Position numbers and translations under genes: made by a program. DNA of 64,000 nt, taken from Aegilops tauschii subsp. strangulata. Its lineage: Eukaryota; Streptophyta; Magnoliopsida; Poales; Poaceae. The first letter of the stretch is position 1, and each line of letters begins with the position of its first letter. The notes beneath the pieces were generated by a model, which saw only the letters and a list, made by a program, of their open reading frames with translations, did not search any database and was not told the DNA's origin. The DNA lies in the NCBI RefSeq assembly GCF_002575655.3, contig NC_053037.3, forward strand, positions 452,445,793-452,509,792, read 5' to 3'. This document shows, piece after piece, positions 29,946-42,037 of this stretch.

Positions 29946-30212
29946 CTAAACCATGATGTAGAAGAGAAGACCGATCAGCATAAGCAAGAGCGCGACTATG
30001 TAGTACCGGCGGTCCCGCCCCTGCTCATGCTGGAGTATCCACCTCAAGTAACTACTTTCTGCTTTGGCTCTACTGTCGAACCCTCTGTGGCTAGCACCCG
30101 GGTACCTATGCACCTGGGCCTGAGCGGCTGGCCAGTGGTCGTAGACTCCTGGAACCCTCCCAACGTACACGGTGTAGTAGCCCTTCGCCATCTCTGATCT
30201 ATGTACCTGCAT
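29946..30212 (-). CDS. Small protein: RNase H1 N-terminal (Cauli_VI-like) domain plus membrane segment
   Basis: The frame ends with TAG at 29946-29948. Starting at the ATG for MAKGYYTVYVGR (about 30191) gives 81 residues. The first 50 (YYTVYVGRVPGVYDHWPAAQAQVHRYPG...FDSRAKAESSYLRW) match the hybrid-binding domain at the N-terminus of RNase H1 and caulimovirus viroplasmin (PF01693): Y.V..GR.PGVY..W..A..QV...PGA...F....EA. The C-terminus (YYIVALLLMLIGLLFYIMV) looks like a transmembrane helix. No catalytic RNase H domain follows. It lies 245 bp downstream of the second CACTA gene and may be its last exon, since a GCAG precedes it. Confidence 0.6.
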   Translation of the reverse strand: MQVHRSEMAKGYYTVYVGRVPGVYDHWPAAQAQVHRYPGASHRGFDSRAKAESSYLRWILQHEQGRDRRYYIVALLLMLIGLLFYIMV

Positions 30213-30457
30213 CGTGAGTTGATGAATTGAACGATAATATGCAACATAATGTACTTAAGAAAACAAGGAGGCATAATTAGCAAAATACAAGCAACCAATA
30301 GTCAACATAAATGACGAAGTTCCTCATACCCGAACTAATTAACTAGAGCGATCTATGCCAGTTCAGGACCATGGTTTAGTTACATCACATAGTTTCGTCG
30401 TGCATAAATTCAAAGTTTTGCCATAGAAAGACAGTAGTGACACATTGTCATCAACAA

Positions 30458-33400
30458 TTAGTCCTCCATGTCGGCGGTCCAATCTTCATAGTCAGGGAGG
30501 AAGCACCCGAGCTTCTTGAAAGGCTTCAGGTCCAGAACCTGAGCGAGTAGCAGTGCTCCGACATCTTCCCGCGTGATTGGCCCATGGTAGAACATCCCTG
30601 TTGGTTCGAGGACCTGCTTCATGATGACTTGAGCAATTTCACACTGTACGTGATAAAACTCAGCTCTGATTCGATGATCCGGTGTCCTTCCTATGCTTGT
30701 GGCCCAGCTGACAATCTCGGCATCATTGGTAGTAAGTGACATGCGAAGGCGTTGATTATCCCTTCTGTACTCGAGCAGGTGATGCATGAGGTAGAATCCA
30801 TCAGCCATACTGGTGTGCGGTTGCTGGATGCAGCAGAAGTCGGTCTTATGACCGAAAGCCAGCCCGCGATTCTTGTACCTTTTCACCTTGATATATCCAC
30901 CAGACAGGCTGAAGGTTAACAGTGCACTATCGAGAACACTCTTTATGTGCTTGTAATCCTTTTTCCTGAGGTTCTTCGATGAGTCCAAGTACATCGCATG
31001 GGAGTATTCCGGGGACAGAACGATGAGGACGGCGCCCCCCCCCCCCCCCCGCTGCGCAAATTAAGTACACCTCAAATTAGCCTCCATGCTTGAAAAGGAA
31101 TGATTAACACTGACGAAAGGATATGTGCGGATGACTTACGTGGGATGATAAGGCAAGAGAATCACTTCCTTGTCCTTATTAGCGATCATGAATTCACCAA
31201 GGTACTTGCTCGCATAGTCACGGTGCTCTTTGCAAACTGCCAAGAAGCTCTTGTGCATATAGAACAGGTCTGCGATGCAGATATATTTGATGTTCTCGAC
31301 CCTGATGAAGTAGTTCAGATACAGCGCATACATGCGGATGAACTGGAAATCCAGCTTGGTCATGTCGAACATGTCGTAGATGTAGTCAAATCGCAGGATG
31401 AACTTATTCGCGGGCCATCTCTCGACATACAACTTCCCACCCGGCACCTGAGCCGCGTAAAGCGGGTATCCTGGTTTTTCCGCAACCAGAAGGCTTTTCT
31501 CTCTGGCTAGCACATCTTCATGGAGTCTCCTTAGATCATTGTTCAGTATGTGCTCTAGCGCTTTCGCAGGTAGGATCGGCTGGCCGGTGACATGGAAGCA
31601 TTGCGCACCTTCGACAGGTATTTTGTCTACCACCTGGGGCTTCAGAGGCGGCTGGCTGCTTGAAGCAGCTCTGGCTCCTTTAGGGCCTTTCTTGTCCGGT
31701 CTCCTCCGCTTCTTGGCGGGTGGCGGTAGTGAGCCCACCATACCTTCCCTAACCACCACCACCAGTGTCGTCGGGCTAATCAGTGGACGGGCCTTGGGGG
31801 GTTGCTGGGTATAGGCGGCATCTGGAGGCGTCTCCTACGAGGATCGCTTGAAGAGAGACTTTTTGCATTCTGCGTTAGGATGTTCCGGCTCCGGCAAATC
31901 AGGCAGCATCAAGTCATCATCTCCACGCTCATAGCCTGAGTCTTCACCGTCCTGAGCCATCAATCCTCCATCATCATAGGCGGTATTGAAATACTTGTCT
32001 GGGTCATCATCATCATCCTCCATGTCATCATAAAAAATTGCTTCTTTAACAGCGGGGGCTACATCATCTGGCACTAATGGAGACTCTCCCTCACGTCGTC
32101 CGCTATCACTCGCCATGACGATTGCAGGTAATGTGGTAGGTGGGGTGGTGTTCATACCTTCTTGAGAAGGTGGCGTTGGTGTGATACTGGGCGCCTCGAG
32201 ACGAAGAAGAGACTTCGGCCAAGGCAAGAACTAGCTCTTGCATGCGCCAATCATCTTAGGGGTCTCGTCATCACCGACTGGTACCGGAGGAGGAAAATCC
32301 TCGAAGCCCGCAAAGACACTGGCCTCGTTAACCTTGAAGACGCCATCGGGCATCTCTCGGTTGTGGAACATGCGGTCCTTCGGCTTCACGATCGTTGCCT
32401 TTCCCACGACCACCTTCTGGCCCTTGATGTCGTAGAGTAGGGTGCACGGGGTGTCGTCAACCTACGAAGGAGACATGTCTGCGACGTCAAACATCCGAAA
32501 ATCAACTGAAACGGAAGACTATAGACATGCTGGTGAAAAGGGTATGACGCGTAATTATCATGAGGGCGTTGAGCTCAGCCAGCGATGAAGGCCCACCGAG
32601 CATGCAAGAGACGGAGGTCGGGCTGCAATGAACAGGAGCGGGACCTTTTGCGGTTGCTTGAGCAGGTGCTGGTGCTATGTTGTTCGCCGAATTGCTCCCG
32701 ACAAAGCTGGGAATGGGAAAGTCCTCCGGCCGTGCATTTGGATTGTTCTTCGTGAAACTGAAAAGTTCCGGAATCAAGCTGACCACCGCGTCAGTGATCG
32801 CTGCACTGACGGCCCCGAGCAACTCTTTTTTGGTCTCAACTTTGGTCTTATTGACCGCAATGGCGACCTTCTCGTCGATGCTTTGCTGAGTGACGGTCAA
32901 GCGTCTCTTCCTTCTTTCCTCTGGCTCCTCGTGGTAGCACGTCTTCCACGAGGCGCCATCTCCGACGCCGTGCACACGTCCATAGGACGGCGGCTTGTCC
33001 ACCGGGACCTTTTTCAGTATGTTCAGGGCCCGGTTGAATGGGGTGTCCCACTTGGGCCTCGCCGACGACTGTGACGACTCGTCGCTTTCGGCTGCCTTTT
33101 GGTGCTTCTCTTTCTGCAAAAGGAATGTGGATGGTTTACTAATGTGACAAAACTTGCAGTTGAATTGATTGGAAGCTAATATGGTAATGTGGTAATATAA
33201 CAATTACCAGAAGTCTCATGAACTCCCTCGTGTTCGGGTCCATGTAAAAGATCTTTTTGACTTTGTCCCACTTGTACCGGGCCCTGATCCATTCATGCTC
33301 CAGCGGGTCGGTGAACTCCGCCAAGGGGTCTGGGATTCCGTGACTTTCACGTTCGGCGTCCTCCTTGGCCCATACGTGCCTCTTCCCCTCGTAACCACGG

Positions 33401-34153
33401 CTTCCGAGGTGATGGGGAGGCGTGTTCCTGGCCTGGAGCGCCTTCATTTTCTCCGACTTTGCCTTGACACTTTCTTTACCGCAATTCTCCTTGAATTTTG
33501 CAAAGTCCTCTTCCGTTATTGATGGATTATCAGCATGAATCTTGGACCACGGTTCATTCTTCACAATCGCTTTTTTCACCCAAACTTTCCAGGCGGACAA
33601 GTCGTTGGTGAACGTCACCATCGCCTTATCGTTTATCTTTTTCATGGCGATGTCTTCCCATGGATATTTATATTATTTTTCATTCCGGCCGGGGAACAAG
33701 AACCTATTGTGCAACTTCTTTAGGAGCATGTTCTCCATATGTGGTATGAGCCTCAACCTCTCATTGTTGATGTTGGCGGTTTCCCTCAGGATGCATCCAA
33801 GTTGATTGCCCCAGCACTTGCGCGCTTCCTCCGGCACCGTTGGTTCTAACTTCTTGGGGTGCATCTCCGTGACCACAATTTTTCCGATGCCAAGCTCGTT
33901 TCGTCTTCGTGTCCTCTTCTTCTTTGGTGCTTTACCAGCTACGACAACATCGTTGTCGGTCTCGGGGGTGGTGTCGGTGCCGGTGCCGGTGTCGGCGTCG
34001 GTGTCGGGGTTGGTGCCACTGCCGCCACCATGCAACCCCATCTGGTGTTCGTCCAGGTAATCGAAATAGTGATTTTCTTACTCGATGGGGTCTTCGAGGC
34101 GAGCAGAACCACCCGCGACTTTGGCGTCGGTAGACATGTTTCCTATTCAACAA
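30458..34153 (-). pseudogene. Second gene of CACTA B with C48 (Ulp1-like) protease region, decayed
   Basis: Exon-like blocks follow in order on the minus strand: 34041-33673 (Thr/Asp repeats, then a basic KKKRTRRR stretch), 33645-33205 (SAWKVWVKKAIV, RYKWDKVKKIFYMDPNTREF), 33115-32540, 32413-31835 (acidic) and 31834-31136 (ending KEVILLPYH). The last block is 30994-30458 (SPEYSHAMYLDSS, ending DWTADMED). ILLPYH followed by a YLDSS-like motif is the frame of the C48 protease core found in grass CACTA accessory proteins. Stops lie near 32233 and 31835. A C16 run at 31035-31050 falls where the catalytic His-Trp is expected. Confidence 0.6.
31035..31050. repeat. C16 homopolymer
   Basis: Sixteen C in a row on the plus strand, in or beside the exon that should carry the protease His-Trp motif. 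Confidence 0.85.
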
Positions 34154-35699
34154 TGATATAATGAAGAGAAAAAAATGGGCCTATATTTGGTCGGAATTTT
34201 GATTCATTCCCCTTCCGGCAAATCCCGGGTACTCCATATGTCCTAGTTTCTAGCACAAGTCATGCAGAAAATCACGGAAATTTTTGGCATGACCTTTGCT
34301 AAAAAGTGGACATATGGAGCGCCTGAAATTTGCCGAAACGGAAATGAATCAACATTCCGGCAAAACATAGGCCACTCGGATATTCTTCGACATTCAACCA
34401 ACATGGGAAAACCAACATATAACATCAATGACATATATCATTTGCAAAATATATCATTCAAGCAAAAGCATGCTTGTACTTAAATACACTAAAATGACAA
34501 AATGGCATATGCTATACACAAAAACTTGCTCTCTCTCTCTCTCTGTGTGTGTGTGTGCTAAAAATTTGCTAACTTGCTAAAAACAAAAAAATTGCTCTCT
34601 CTCTCTCTCTCTCTGCTAAAAATTTGCTAACTTGCTACTGCCCTGATTAGCTACTACCCTAATTTGCTAACTTTGCTAACTTTCTAACTTGCTAAAAAAA
34701 TTGCTAACTTTGCTAAATTTCCCCTAAAATTTCCCCTAAAATTTGCTACTAGTTAGCTACTGTATTTGCTAAATTTGCCCTACCTAATTGAACCCTAAAC
34801 TGAAAACCTATTTTCATTTATATAAAAAAAAGAAAACCTAATAGACGGAGACAGGGGGAGGTGGGGGAAGGGGGTCGGCAGTACCTGAGGAGGAGGAGGA
34901 GGCCGGAGGGGACAAGGAGGAGGAGGAGGCCGGAGCGGATGAGGAGGAGGTCGGAGCGGCGGCAGCGCGGACGAGGAGGAGGTCGGAGCGGCGGCAGGAC
35001 GGAGAGGAGGAGGTCGGAGCGGCGCGGACGAGGAGGAGGAGGAGGAGGGCATCGAGGCCGAGGGCGGGCAGGGGCTCGAGCCGGCGTCAAGGTCCAGGTC
35101 GAGGGGCTACGGCCGGGGCGACGACGTCAGCGAGGGCGGCGAGGTCGCGAGGGCGTCGACGGCGGGCGCAGAGGCGAGGTGGAGATGGGGGGAAAATGAC
35201 TTGGTGAAATTTTGAGCCCGCATGGCGGGGGTTAACTCACAATAGCGGTAGCGCTGGTTTGTAAACAAGCGCTATAGCTAAGTTAGTATAGCGCTTGTTT
35301 ACAAACCAGCGCTATCGCTATGTTTTCCAATTTTTATTTTTTAAAATTCTAAAATACTTAGCTATAGCGTTGGTCCACAGACAAGTGCTACTGCTATTTT
35401 TCTTTTTTATTTATTATTTTCCTTTTCTAGTTTTTAGTTTTCTTTTCTTTTATTATTTTCCTTTTGTTTTTTTATTTATTATTTTCCTTTTCTTTTCTGT
35501 TTACTTTTCTTTTTTCTTTTGTACTGCTTTCTCCCTTTTTTGTTTTTTTTGTTTTTCTCCCGACAATGGCATCTCCCTCTCCCCCACTGCGCGAATATCA
35601 CCGGAACCATGCATGTGGTGGTAACATATCAGTTGACCGATAATGGTTACCTAAGTGCGTACACAAAATAGATACATATATTTAAATATAGGTTTCTGA
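34154..35699. other. Spacer between the two genes of CACTA B
   Basis: No protein-coding gene seen. It holds (CT)n(GT)n and (CT)n microsatellites (34530-34555, 34594-34612), a TTGCTAA-rich minisatellite (34555-34780) and a purine-rich GGAGGA tract (34850-35200) that probably belongs to a gene leader. It also holds a perfect palindrome (35250-35313) and a T-rich tract (35395-35555). Confidence 0.6.
35250..35313. repeat. Perfect 27-bp inverted repeat with 10-nt spacer
   Basis: Arms 35250-35276 and 35287-35313 are exact reverse complements, with GCTAAGTTAG between. The arms begin and end with AGCGCT, the core of the subterminal repeats at both ends of CACTA B. Confidence 0.9.
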
Positions 35700-38600
35700 T
35701 CAGCTGCGTCGACGACATTTCACATTGAGCTTCTTCGCTTTCTTGTTCGTTGCCGAGTAATTGAGCCCCTCATTGTGACTTTTCCAGAGCCATGGAGTAC
35801 GATCTTTCTGAGGTAATGTAGTATTGATTCTTATTTTCACGTATGCTTCATAGTCATCGTCATCGTCAGCTTCCCTCATCGGGTTGCCGTATTGGTCATA
35901 GTCTTCCTCGTTGGCGACTCCATCCATTCCGACGATGCTCCTTTTGGATCTCCTCATGACAATACGGCTGGGATTGGCCTGGTCGGTTATGAAGAAGCAT
36001 GGTGTCACGTGCTTAGCGTGTACCCATGGCTCATTTTTGGCCATGACGTTAACGTTCACGGGAGTGCTCTTCGCGTCGGGTATAGACATGGTGGTGAAAT
36101 ACTTGTTTTCTCTTACGACGTCCTTGGCACATCTGACACGGAACATTGCCGCAACGTACATTCCAGCATAGTCAAGCTCCCAGATCTCTTCGACCCTTCC
36201 GTAGAATCTTTCGGTTGTGCCGTTGGCATCGGTCACGCATTGAATTGTCACCCCGGAGTTCTGGTAATCACTGTCCATGTCTTTGGCCTCCATGTACAAC
36301 TTGTACCCATTGATACCGTAGGACTGATAGGTCGCGAGCTTGGGCGCGGGGCCATGTGCTAAGGCGTGTATGAGCAATCCGTCCGAACTGCCCTCTTCCG
36401 GGGGATTTTCAAGAACTTGTTGTTTAAACCAGCGCAGGAAAGTTGCATTGTGCACTACAGTAACTTTGTTGTCCGTCTTGAGCATCCCCTTATCACGGTA
36501 CTTCTTTGCAATGGTTTCTTTGTGTTGTGCCACATAATCATCTACCACATCTAGGTGTTGTAGCACTACTAAGTTAGACCTGTCAAAGTCGTTCCGTCGA
36601 TCCGAGTAGTCCACGTGCAATTCCCTCTGGCCGTTGTTGTGACCATCTACTTTGAGCTTCCCATCGTGCTTCTTGACGGGCAAACCAACAACAGGGTCTC
36701 CGACGCTTATATAATTCTCGCAAAAGGAGATGCACTCATGCATCAGATACCCCTGGACGATGCTCCCTTCGGGACGGGACATGTTACGAATGAATCCTTT
36801 GATGACCCCATTCATCCTCTCGAACGACATCATGCTGTGAAGGAATGTCGGCCCGAGGTCGATGATGTCGTCCATGATGTCTACACACAGATGCACCATG
36901 ACGTCAAAGAACGCGGGCGGGAAGTACATCTCAAGCTCACATAGTATGACAACGATCTCTTCCTGTAGCCTTCGGAGCTGCTTCACACTTATGGACTTTC
37001 AAGATATAACGTCGAAGAAGTTGCAGAGACCAGTAAGCGTGTCACGGACGTGCTTCTCCATTATCCCTCTAATGGCAACCAGGAGTATCTGCGTCATCAT
37101 CACATGACAGTCATGAGACTTCATCCCGCTGAACCTTTTCTTCTTGGGGTCTAGAAATCTGCTTATCTTCCCACAGTAACCGGAACTGACTTTGATTCCC
37201 ATAAGTCACTTGATGAATTGATCGATCTCCTTCGCACTTAAGGTGAAGCAAGAAGGGAGGCAATAATTCTCCTCCTTCTTGTTGACATTTCTTCCCCTTT
37301 CCCCCTCCTCCGTCTCCGTCTCCTCCATCAACTTTTTACGGTGGAGATCTTTCCTGATCTTCAAATCTTCCAAGTCTTTCCTTTCCTTCAGCCCATCCTT
37401 GGTCTTCTCCGGCATGTTCATAAGTGTGCCAAGCAAGCTCTCGAGGACATTCTTCATGATATGCATTGGATCAAGTCAATGAGGTGTGTCATGATTGGGC
37501 TAGTACTCCAAGTCCCAGAAAACAGACCTTGTTTTCCATACCTTCAGCAGCGGCTCCGGCGCCTTTTTGATATTTCCCGGCGAGGGGCATTGTTCCCAGT
37601 TTCTCAACAGCTCGTCGATTTCGGTGCCGCTCCTCTTATGTGGAGGTCCCCGAAGCTCAGCCAACCCATTGAATAGATCTCCACGCTTTCTCCACGGGTC
37701 ATCCTTCTCGAGCCTTCTCGAGCTGCTGAGACGTTGTATCATCCATGCACCTCGTGCATCCGCAGTATCCGTGGAACACCTGGCCTGAGGTGTACCCGTA
37801 ACCGAGATAGTCATGCACCGTCGTCATCAGCGCGGCTCTCATATGGAAATATTCTCCTTTGCTGGCGTCCCATATCCATGCCGGTGTTTTCCATAACGTG
37901 TCTAGCTCCTCTTGCAGAAGCCTCATATACAGGTTACTACTATTTCCCGGTTGTTTCAGCCCTTGAATCAGCATGCTCATGTATATGTACTTTGTCTTCA
38001 TGCACTTCCATGGGGGGAGATTGTACATCCATACAAACACGGGCCATGTGATGTGGTTGGTGTTCTGGTTTCCAAACGGATTCATGCCATCGGTACTCGC
38101 ACCAAGCACGATGTCCTTGGATCTTCTGCAGCAAATCCATATACGGCGTTGAATGCTCTCCACTGGCTACCATCTACGAGGTGTCTCAGCCTCGGATCAT
38201 CTCCATCGCCGGGCTTCGTCCTCTCCGCGTGCCAGCGCATGAGCTTTGCTTCCTTAGGATCTACGAAATATTGCTGCAGACGGGGAGTGATCGGGAAGTA
38301 CCATACAACTTTCTGAGGAGCTTTCTTTCCTGCCTTCTTGTATCAAGAAGCATTGCACACTGGACAGCTGGTTTTTTCCGCGTGCTCCCCCCAATAAATG
38401 ATGCAATCGTTGATGCATGCGTGGTACCTAATGTGCGGCAAATCAAAAGGGCAAACGATTTTCTTGGCCTCCTCGACACTAGTAGGACACTGGTTCCCGC
38501 AGGAAGAACTTTATTATGTAGAAACTTCAAATGCTCATCGAGGCTTTTGCCTGTCCATTTGTTTTTGGCCTTCGTCTTTAGAAGTTCAAGCGTGAAATTC

Positions 38601-39226
38601 AAGCGGGTCACCTCGGGATCGCAACCGTCATACAATGGATTCCTCGAGTCTACTTCAAGTTGCGCTAGCTTGGCCTCCTCTCTAGAAGCAGCTCTCTCAC
38701 TAGTCGTACTCTTGCGAAGGAGGTCTCGAACATGAGGGTCCTGCACGACTGAACTTAGTAGCGTCGAAGACTGCCGCGTGACCGCCGCCTCTTCTCCGCC
38801 ATGTCCGGACTCTTCTTCCCCGTGTCCGAAATCTTCTCCGCCGCCGTAGTCATTTCCGGACTCTTCCCCGCCGACATGTCCGGCGCCGTCGTCTTCTTGT
38901 CGATCGGTCATCTCTTCGTCTAGCCCCATGTCGTTATTCCCTGCCATGTGGACGTCCTCATCATCATCTTCTTCTTCACTTATCCACTGAGTATAGCCAT
39001 CCATGAAACCATTCATAAGCAGGTGTGCCTTCAAAGTGCCACGATCAAAAGGGTCCAAAAGGACTCCTTCCTTGCATCTTGCACACGGACAACTAATCCT
39101 AGTCCGATTATTTGCATACATGTCCATCACCGCGGATTGCATGTACCGCTCCACCTTCCATCCACTCACCTTCATGACCGACTGCACGGTATAACAAGCA
39201 AAAGGGTCATGAAATAAATAATGCAT
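35700..39226 (-). pseudogene. TNP2-type transposase of CACTA B, decayed
   Basis: The blocks keep the family order. The transposase-associated N-terminus (about 39170-38960, VSGWKVERYMQSAV...CPCARCKEGVLLDP...HLLMNGFMDGY) is followed by an acidic Gly/Glu linker. A TNP2 core follows (38100-37990, STDGMNPFGNQN, WPVFVWMYNLPPW). Next are FWDLEY near 37505 and MHIMKNVLESLLGTL (37466). DUF4218 follows (37130-36700, GMKSHDCHVMM, YFPPAFFDVMVHLCVD, RPEGSIVQGYLMHE). Then comes a DUF4216-like region (about 36300-36000) and a basic tail ending at 35700. Frame changes near 38560-38200 and 37780, and stops near 37500, 37206 and 36999, make it non-functional. It is only distantly similar to the TNP2 at 18505. 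Confidence 0.88.
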
Positions 39227-39769
39227 GCTTCATATTCATATATATAAAATTTTGGCATGACCTTGCCTAAAAATAGGACATATGAGTTTGCTCGAAATTC
39301 ACCGAATATATATATATATATATATCCCAAACACACATATTCTCATTCACACACATATTCCCATTCTTGAAATGAACAACTTTTTACTCACCTATATATA
39401 TATATCTCCCGAGAGAGACCGAGAGCACGCGGTTGCTTAGATGATGACAGAGAACGATCGAGGGAGCACGTGTGGTTGGCTAAATAGCTAGCTAGATCCA
39501 GTTGATGGGGAGGACAGGTGAATCTAGCTAGCTAACTAATGGAGAGGGGTTATGGTGGATGGGGGCATTAATGGGGAGAGAAGAGAGGTGTAGGAGAAAG
39601 AGAGAGGCCATTTATGGAGGAGGGTGCCATTAATGAGGAGAGAAAAGAGGTAGGAGGAAGAGAGAAGAAGAGCAACAATGGTGGAGAGTGGAAAGGGGAG
39701 AGGGGAAAGGAGGGGGAGAGGGCAAAGTGGAGGAGAGGAGGGGGAGAAAAGGTGGCACCAGCCGCAACT
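39227..39769. other. 5' region of the CACTA B transposase gene
   Basis: Contains TATATA runs near 39308-39328 and 39394-39406 and a purine-rich GGAGAGG tract (39535-39760). Either TATA run could be the promoter, since the transposase reads leftward from about 39226. Confidence 0.4.
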
Positions 39770-40105
39770 AGCAGTGGCGCTGCTTTGCAAAAAGCACTGC
39801 TGATATTGGACTTAGTAGTAGCGCTCTCCAGGAAAAGCGCTACTACTAAGTGGGGCCCACTAGCAGTAGAGGCGCATTAAAATCCAGCGGTGCTACTAAA
39901 CTGTTAGTAGTAGCGCCTTTTTCTGAACACCGCTACAACTACAAAAACCGTCGGTGGCCTCGTCTGGTCCCACATAGTAGTAGCGTGTTTCTGGTTCACA
40001 GCGCTACTACTATGGAGTTACTAGTAGCGCTTCCCACGAAAAGCGCTACTACTAAATAGCAGCAGCGTCTACTATTTTCCAGTGCTACTACTATGCTACT
40101 GTGTA
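39770..40105. repeat. Right subterminal repeats of CACTA B
   Basis: TAGTAGCGCT, AAGCGCTACTACTA and AGTAGTAGCG variants are repeated in both orientations up to the right terminus at 40124. Confidence 0.75.
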
Positions 40106-40124
40106 TAAGCATTTTCCTAGAGTG

Positions 40125-40703
40125 ATCGCTACCGCATAGTGATAAAGTAAAGCAACTACATGGCGATTGCATTTCATACAATAAAGCGACAACCATAAGG
40201 CTCCTGCCAGTTGCCGATAACTTTTACAAAACATGATCATCTCATACAATAACTTATATCACATCATGTCTTGACCATATCACATCACACCATGCCCTGC
40301 AAAAACAAGTTAGACGTCCTCTACTTTGTTGTTGCAAGTTTTACATGGTTGCTATGGACTTCTAGTAAGAACCGTCTTTACCTACGCATCAAAACCACAA
40401 TGATTTTTCGTCAATTGCGTTGTTTTAACCTTTAACAAGGACCGGCCGTAGTCAAATCCGATTCAACTAAAGTTGGAGAAACAGACACCCGCCAGCCACC
40501 TTTATGCAAAAAAAGTTGCATGTCTGTCGGTGGGACCGGTCTCATGAACATGCTCATATAAGGTTGGTCCGGGCCGCTTCATCCAACAATACCGCCGAAT
40601 CAAAATAAGACGTTGGTGGTAAGCAGTATGACTATTATTGCCCACAACTCTTTGTGTTCTACTCATGCATATCATCTACGCATAGACCTGGCTCGGATGC
40701 CAC
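40125..40703 (-). mobile_element. Copia element 4, leader (right half)
   Basis: Resumes the leader cut at 29429 and aligns by eye with 60214-60797 of element 3. It ends at a primer-binding site, minus-strand TGGCATCCGAGCC (about 40690-40702), next to the LTR. Confidence 0.8.
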
Positions 40704-41228
40704 TGTCGGGGAACGTAGCATGCAATTTCAAAAAAAATCCTACGATCATGCAAGATCTATCTAGGAGATGCATAGCAACGAGAGGGGGAGAGTGTGTCCA
40801 CGTACCCTCGTAGACCGAAAGCGGAAGCGTTAGGTTAACGCGGTTGATGTAGTCGAACGTCTTCACGATCCAATCGATCTACTACCGAATGTACGGCACC
40901 TCCGAGTTTAGCACACGTTCAGCTCGATGACATCCCTCGAACTCTTGATCTAGCAGAGGGTCAAGGGAGAGCTTCATCAGCAAGATGGCGTGGTGATGGT
41001 GATGGTGATGGTGATGTGATCCGCACAGGGCTTCGCCTAAGCACTACGACGCTATGACCGGAGGAGTAAACTGTGGAGGGGGGCACCGCACACGGCTAAG
41101 AGAATAACTGTTGTGCTTTGGGGTGCCCCCTGCCCCCGTATATAAAGGAGGGGAGTAGGAGGCCGGCCACCAATGGGCGCGCCAGGGAGAGTCCTTCTAG
41201 GACTCCACTCCTGGTAGGATTCACCCCC
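40704..41228 (-). repeat. 5' LTR of Copia element 4, truncated by Gypsy element 2
   Basis: Starts TGTCGGGGAACGTAGC on the plus strand (the LTR end in element orientation). It shares the CTCGTAGACCGAAAGCGGAAG, TTCAGCTCGATGAC and GTATATAAAGG landmarks of the element 3 LTR. A GGTGAT trinucleotide run occupies 40990-41018. It is cut after GGATTCACCCCC where the Gypsy LTR begins. Confidence 0.8.
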
Positions 41229-41765
41229 CGTCGTGGAATTGTCACGGCAGATGTCCTAGCGAAAGGACTTAGTCATGGAGCCATCGCAACGGGTTAGCTT
41301 AAAGGGGTTAAACCGGACAAGGGACACGAGAGTTTTATACTAGTTCGACCCCTTACGATGAAGGTAAAAGCCTACGCCTAGTTGTGATGGAATTGTTGTG
41401 GTTTCGATGATCAGGGAGCAAATATGCCTTGCCTGAGTCTCGAGTTGTTATCTGTTGTCCCTGAACCGCCGCCGAGTCGTGCCTTTATATACACAGGTCG
41501 ACGCCCGCTGGCTTACAGAGTCCCGATGCCGGTTTATACATATACTGGCTCGGTCTCTACTTTGTCATATCTTACAATACAAGCTATGTACTATATGGCG
41601 GTTTATAACTACAGGCCTTAATCTACCTTTGGGCCTCGGGCCTTCGAATCTCTGTAGTAAGCCGCTTTATTCCCTGTCTTCATGGGCTTTTAAGTATAAA
41701 CAATCCATTATGGGGATAACCCGGCTTCCTTGGCCGGTTTACACCTAGTAGTAATATCCCCAACA
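41229..41765 (-). repeat. 3' LTR of Gypsy element 2
   Basis: 537 bp. On the minus strand it starts TGTTGGGGATATTAC at 41765 and ends ATTCCACGACG at 41229, where the expected terminal CA has become CG. A TATATAAAGG promoter lies near 41487-41496. Confidence 0.88.
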
Positions 41766-41780
41766 TTAGGCCCCAGATTG
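41766..41780 (-). other. Polypurine tract region of Gypsy element 2
   Basis: Minus-strand CAATCTGGGGCCTAA immediately before the 3' LTR, as in element 1. Confidence 0.6.
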
Positions 41781-42029
41781 ATTTGAACTGGTTCATGTCA
41801 GTCTCCGAAACCTTGAGAAAATTTCTTCCATAACTTCGCATAAATCTTGTAAACCGCCATGACGTCATCATCCAGAATCATCATAAACCGCCATGACATC
41901 ATTTGTCATTTTAAATAGTATATTCCTCACCTTCATTAGTGAGCCTCCGACAATCGAGGCAACAAATCTGTCACATATCCGTTTGTTAGGCTCCTCGATT
42001 CTTGCGCTTGACCCTTATCCTTTCGTCTT

Positions 42030-42037
42030 TATAAATA
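42030..42037 (+). promoter_or_regulatory. TATA box of the antisense gene, element 2
   Basis: TATAAATACGGCCGAGGGCC on the plus strand, matching the box in element 1 (13616-13623, minus). Transcription would start near 42060. Confidence 0.6.

Larger units (their letters stand above)
29430..40124 (-). mobile_element. CACTA DNA transposon B, complete (10,695 bp)
   Basis: The left end is CACTACTAGGGAAAA and the right end is TTTTCCTAGAGTG, whose complement starts CACTCTAGGAAAA. A 3-bp target duplication ATC flanks it (29427-29429 and 40125-40127). Removing it rejoins the leader of Copia element 4 as seen intact in element 3. Both ends carry many TAGCAGTAGCGCT-type subterminal repeats (29445-29690 and 39770-40105). 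Two genes run on the minus strand, a TNP2 transposase and a second protein with a C48-like protease region, both decayed. A small RNase H1 N-terminal-domain ORF lies near the left end. Confidence 0.92.

Noticed and set aside
34795..35199. Pro/Ser-rich or Arg/Gly-rich frames in the GGAGGA tract
   Set aside because: Low-complexity purine tract gives open frames on both strands without conserved sequence.
35390..35560. Phe/Leu-rich frame in the T-rich tract
   Set aside because: Simple-sequence TTTTCTTTT tract; hydrophobic translation is a composition effect.
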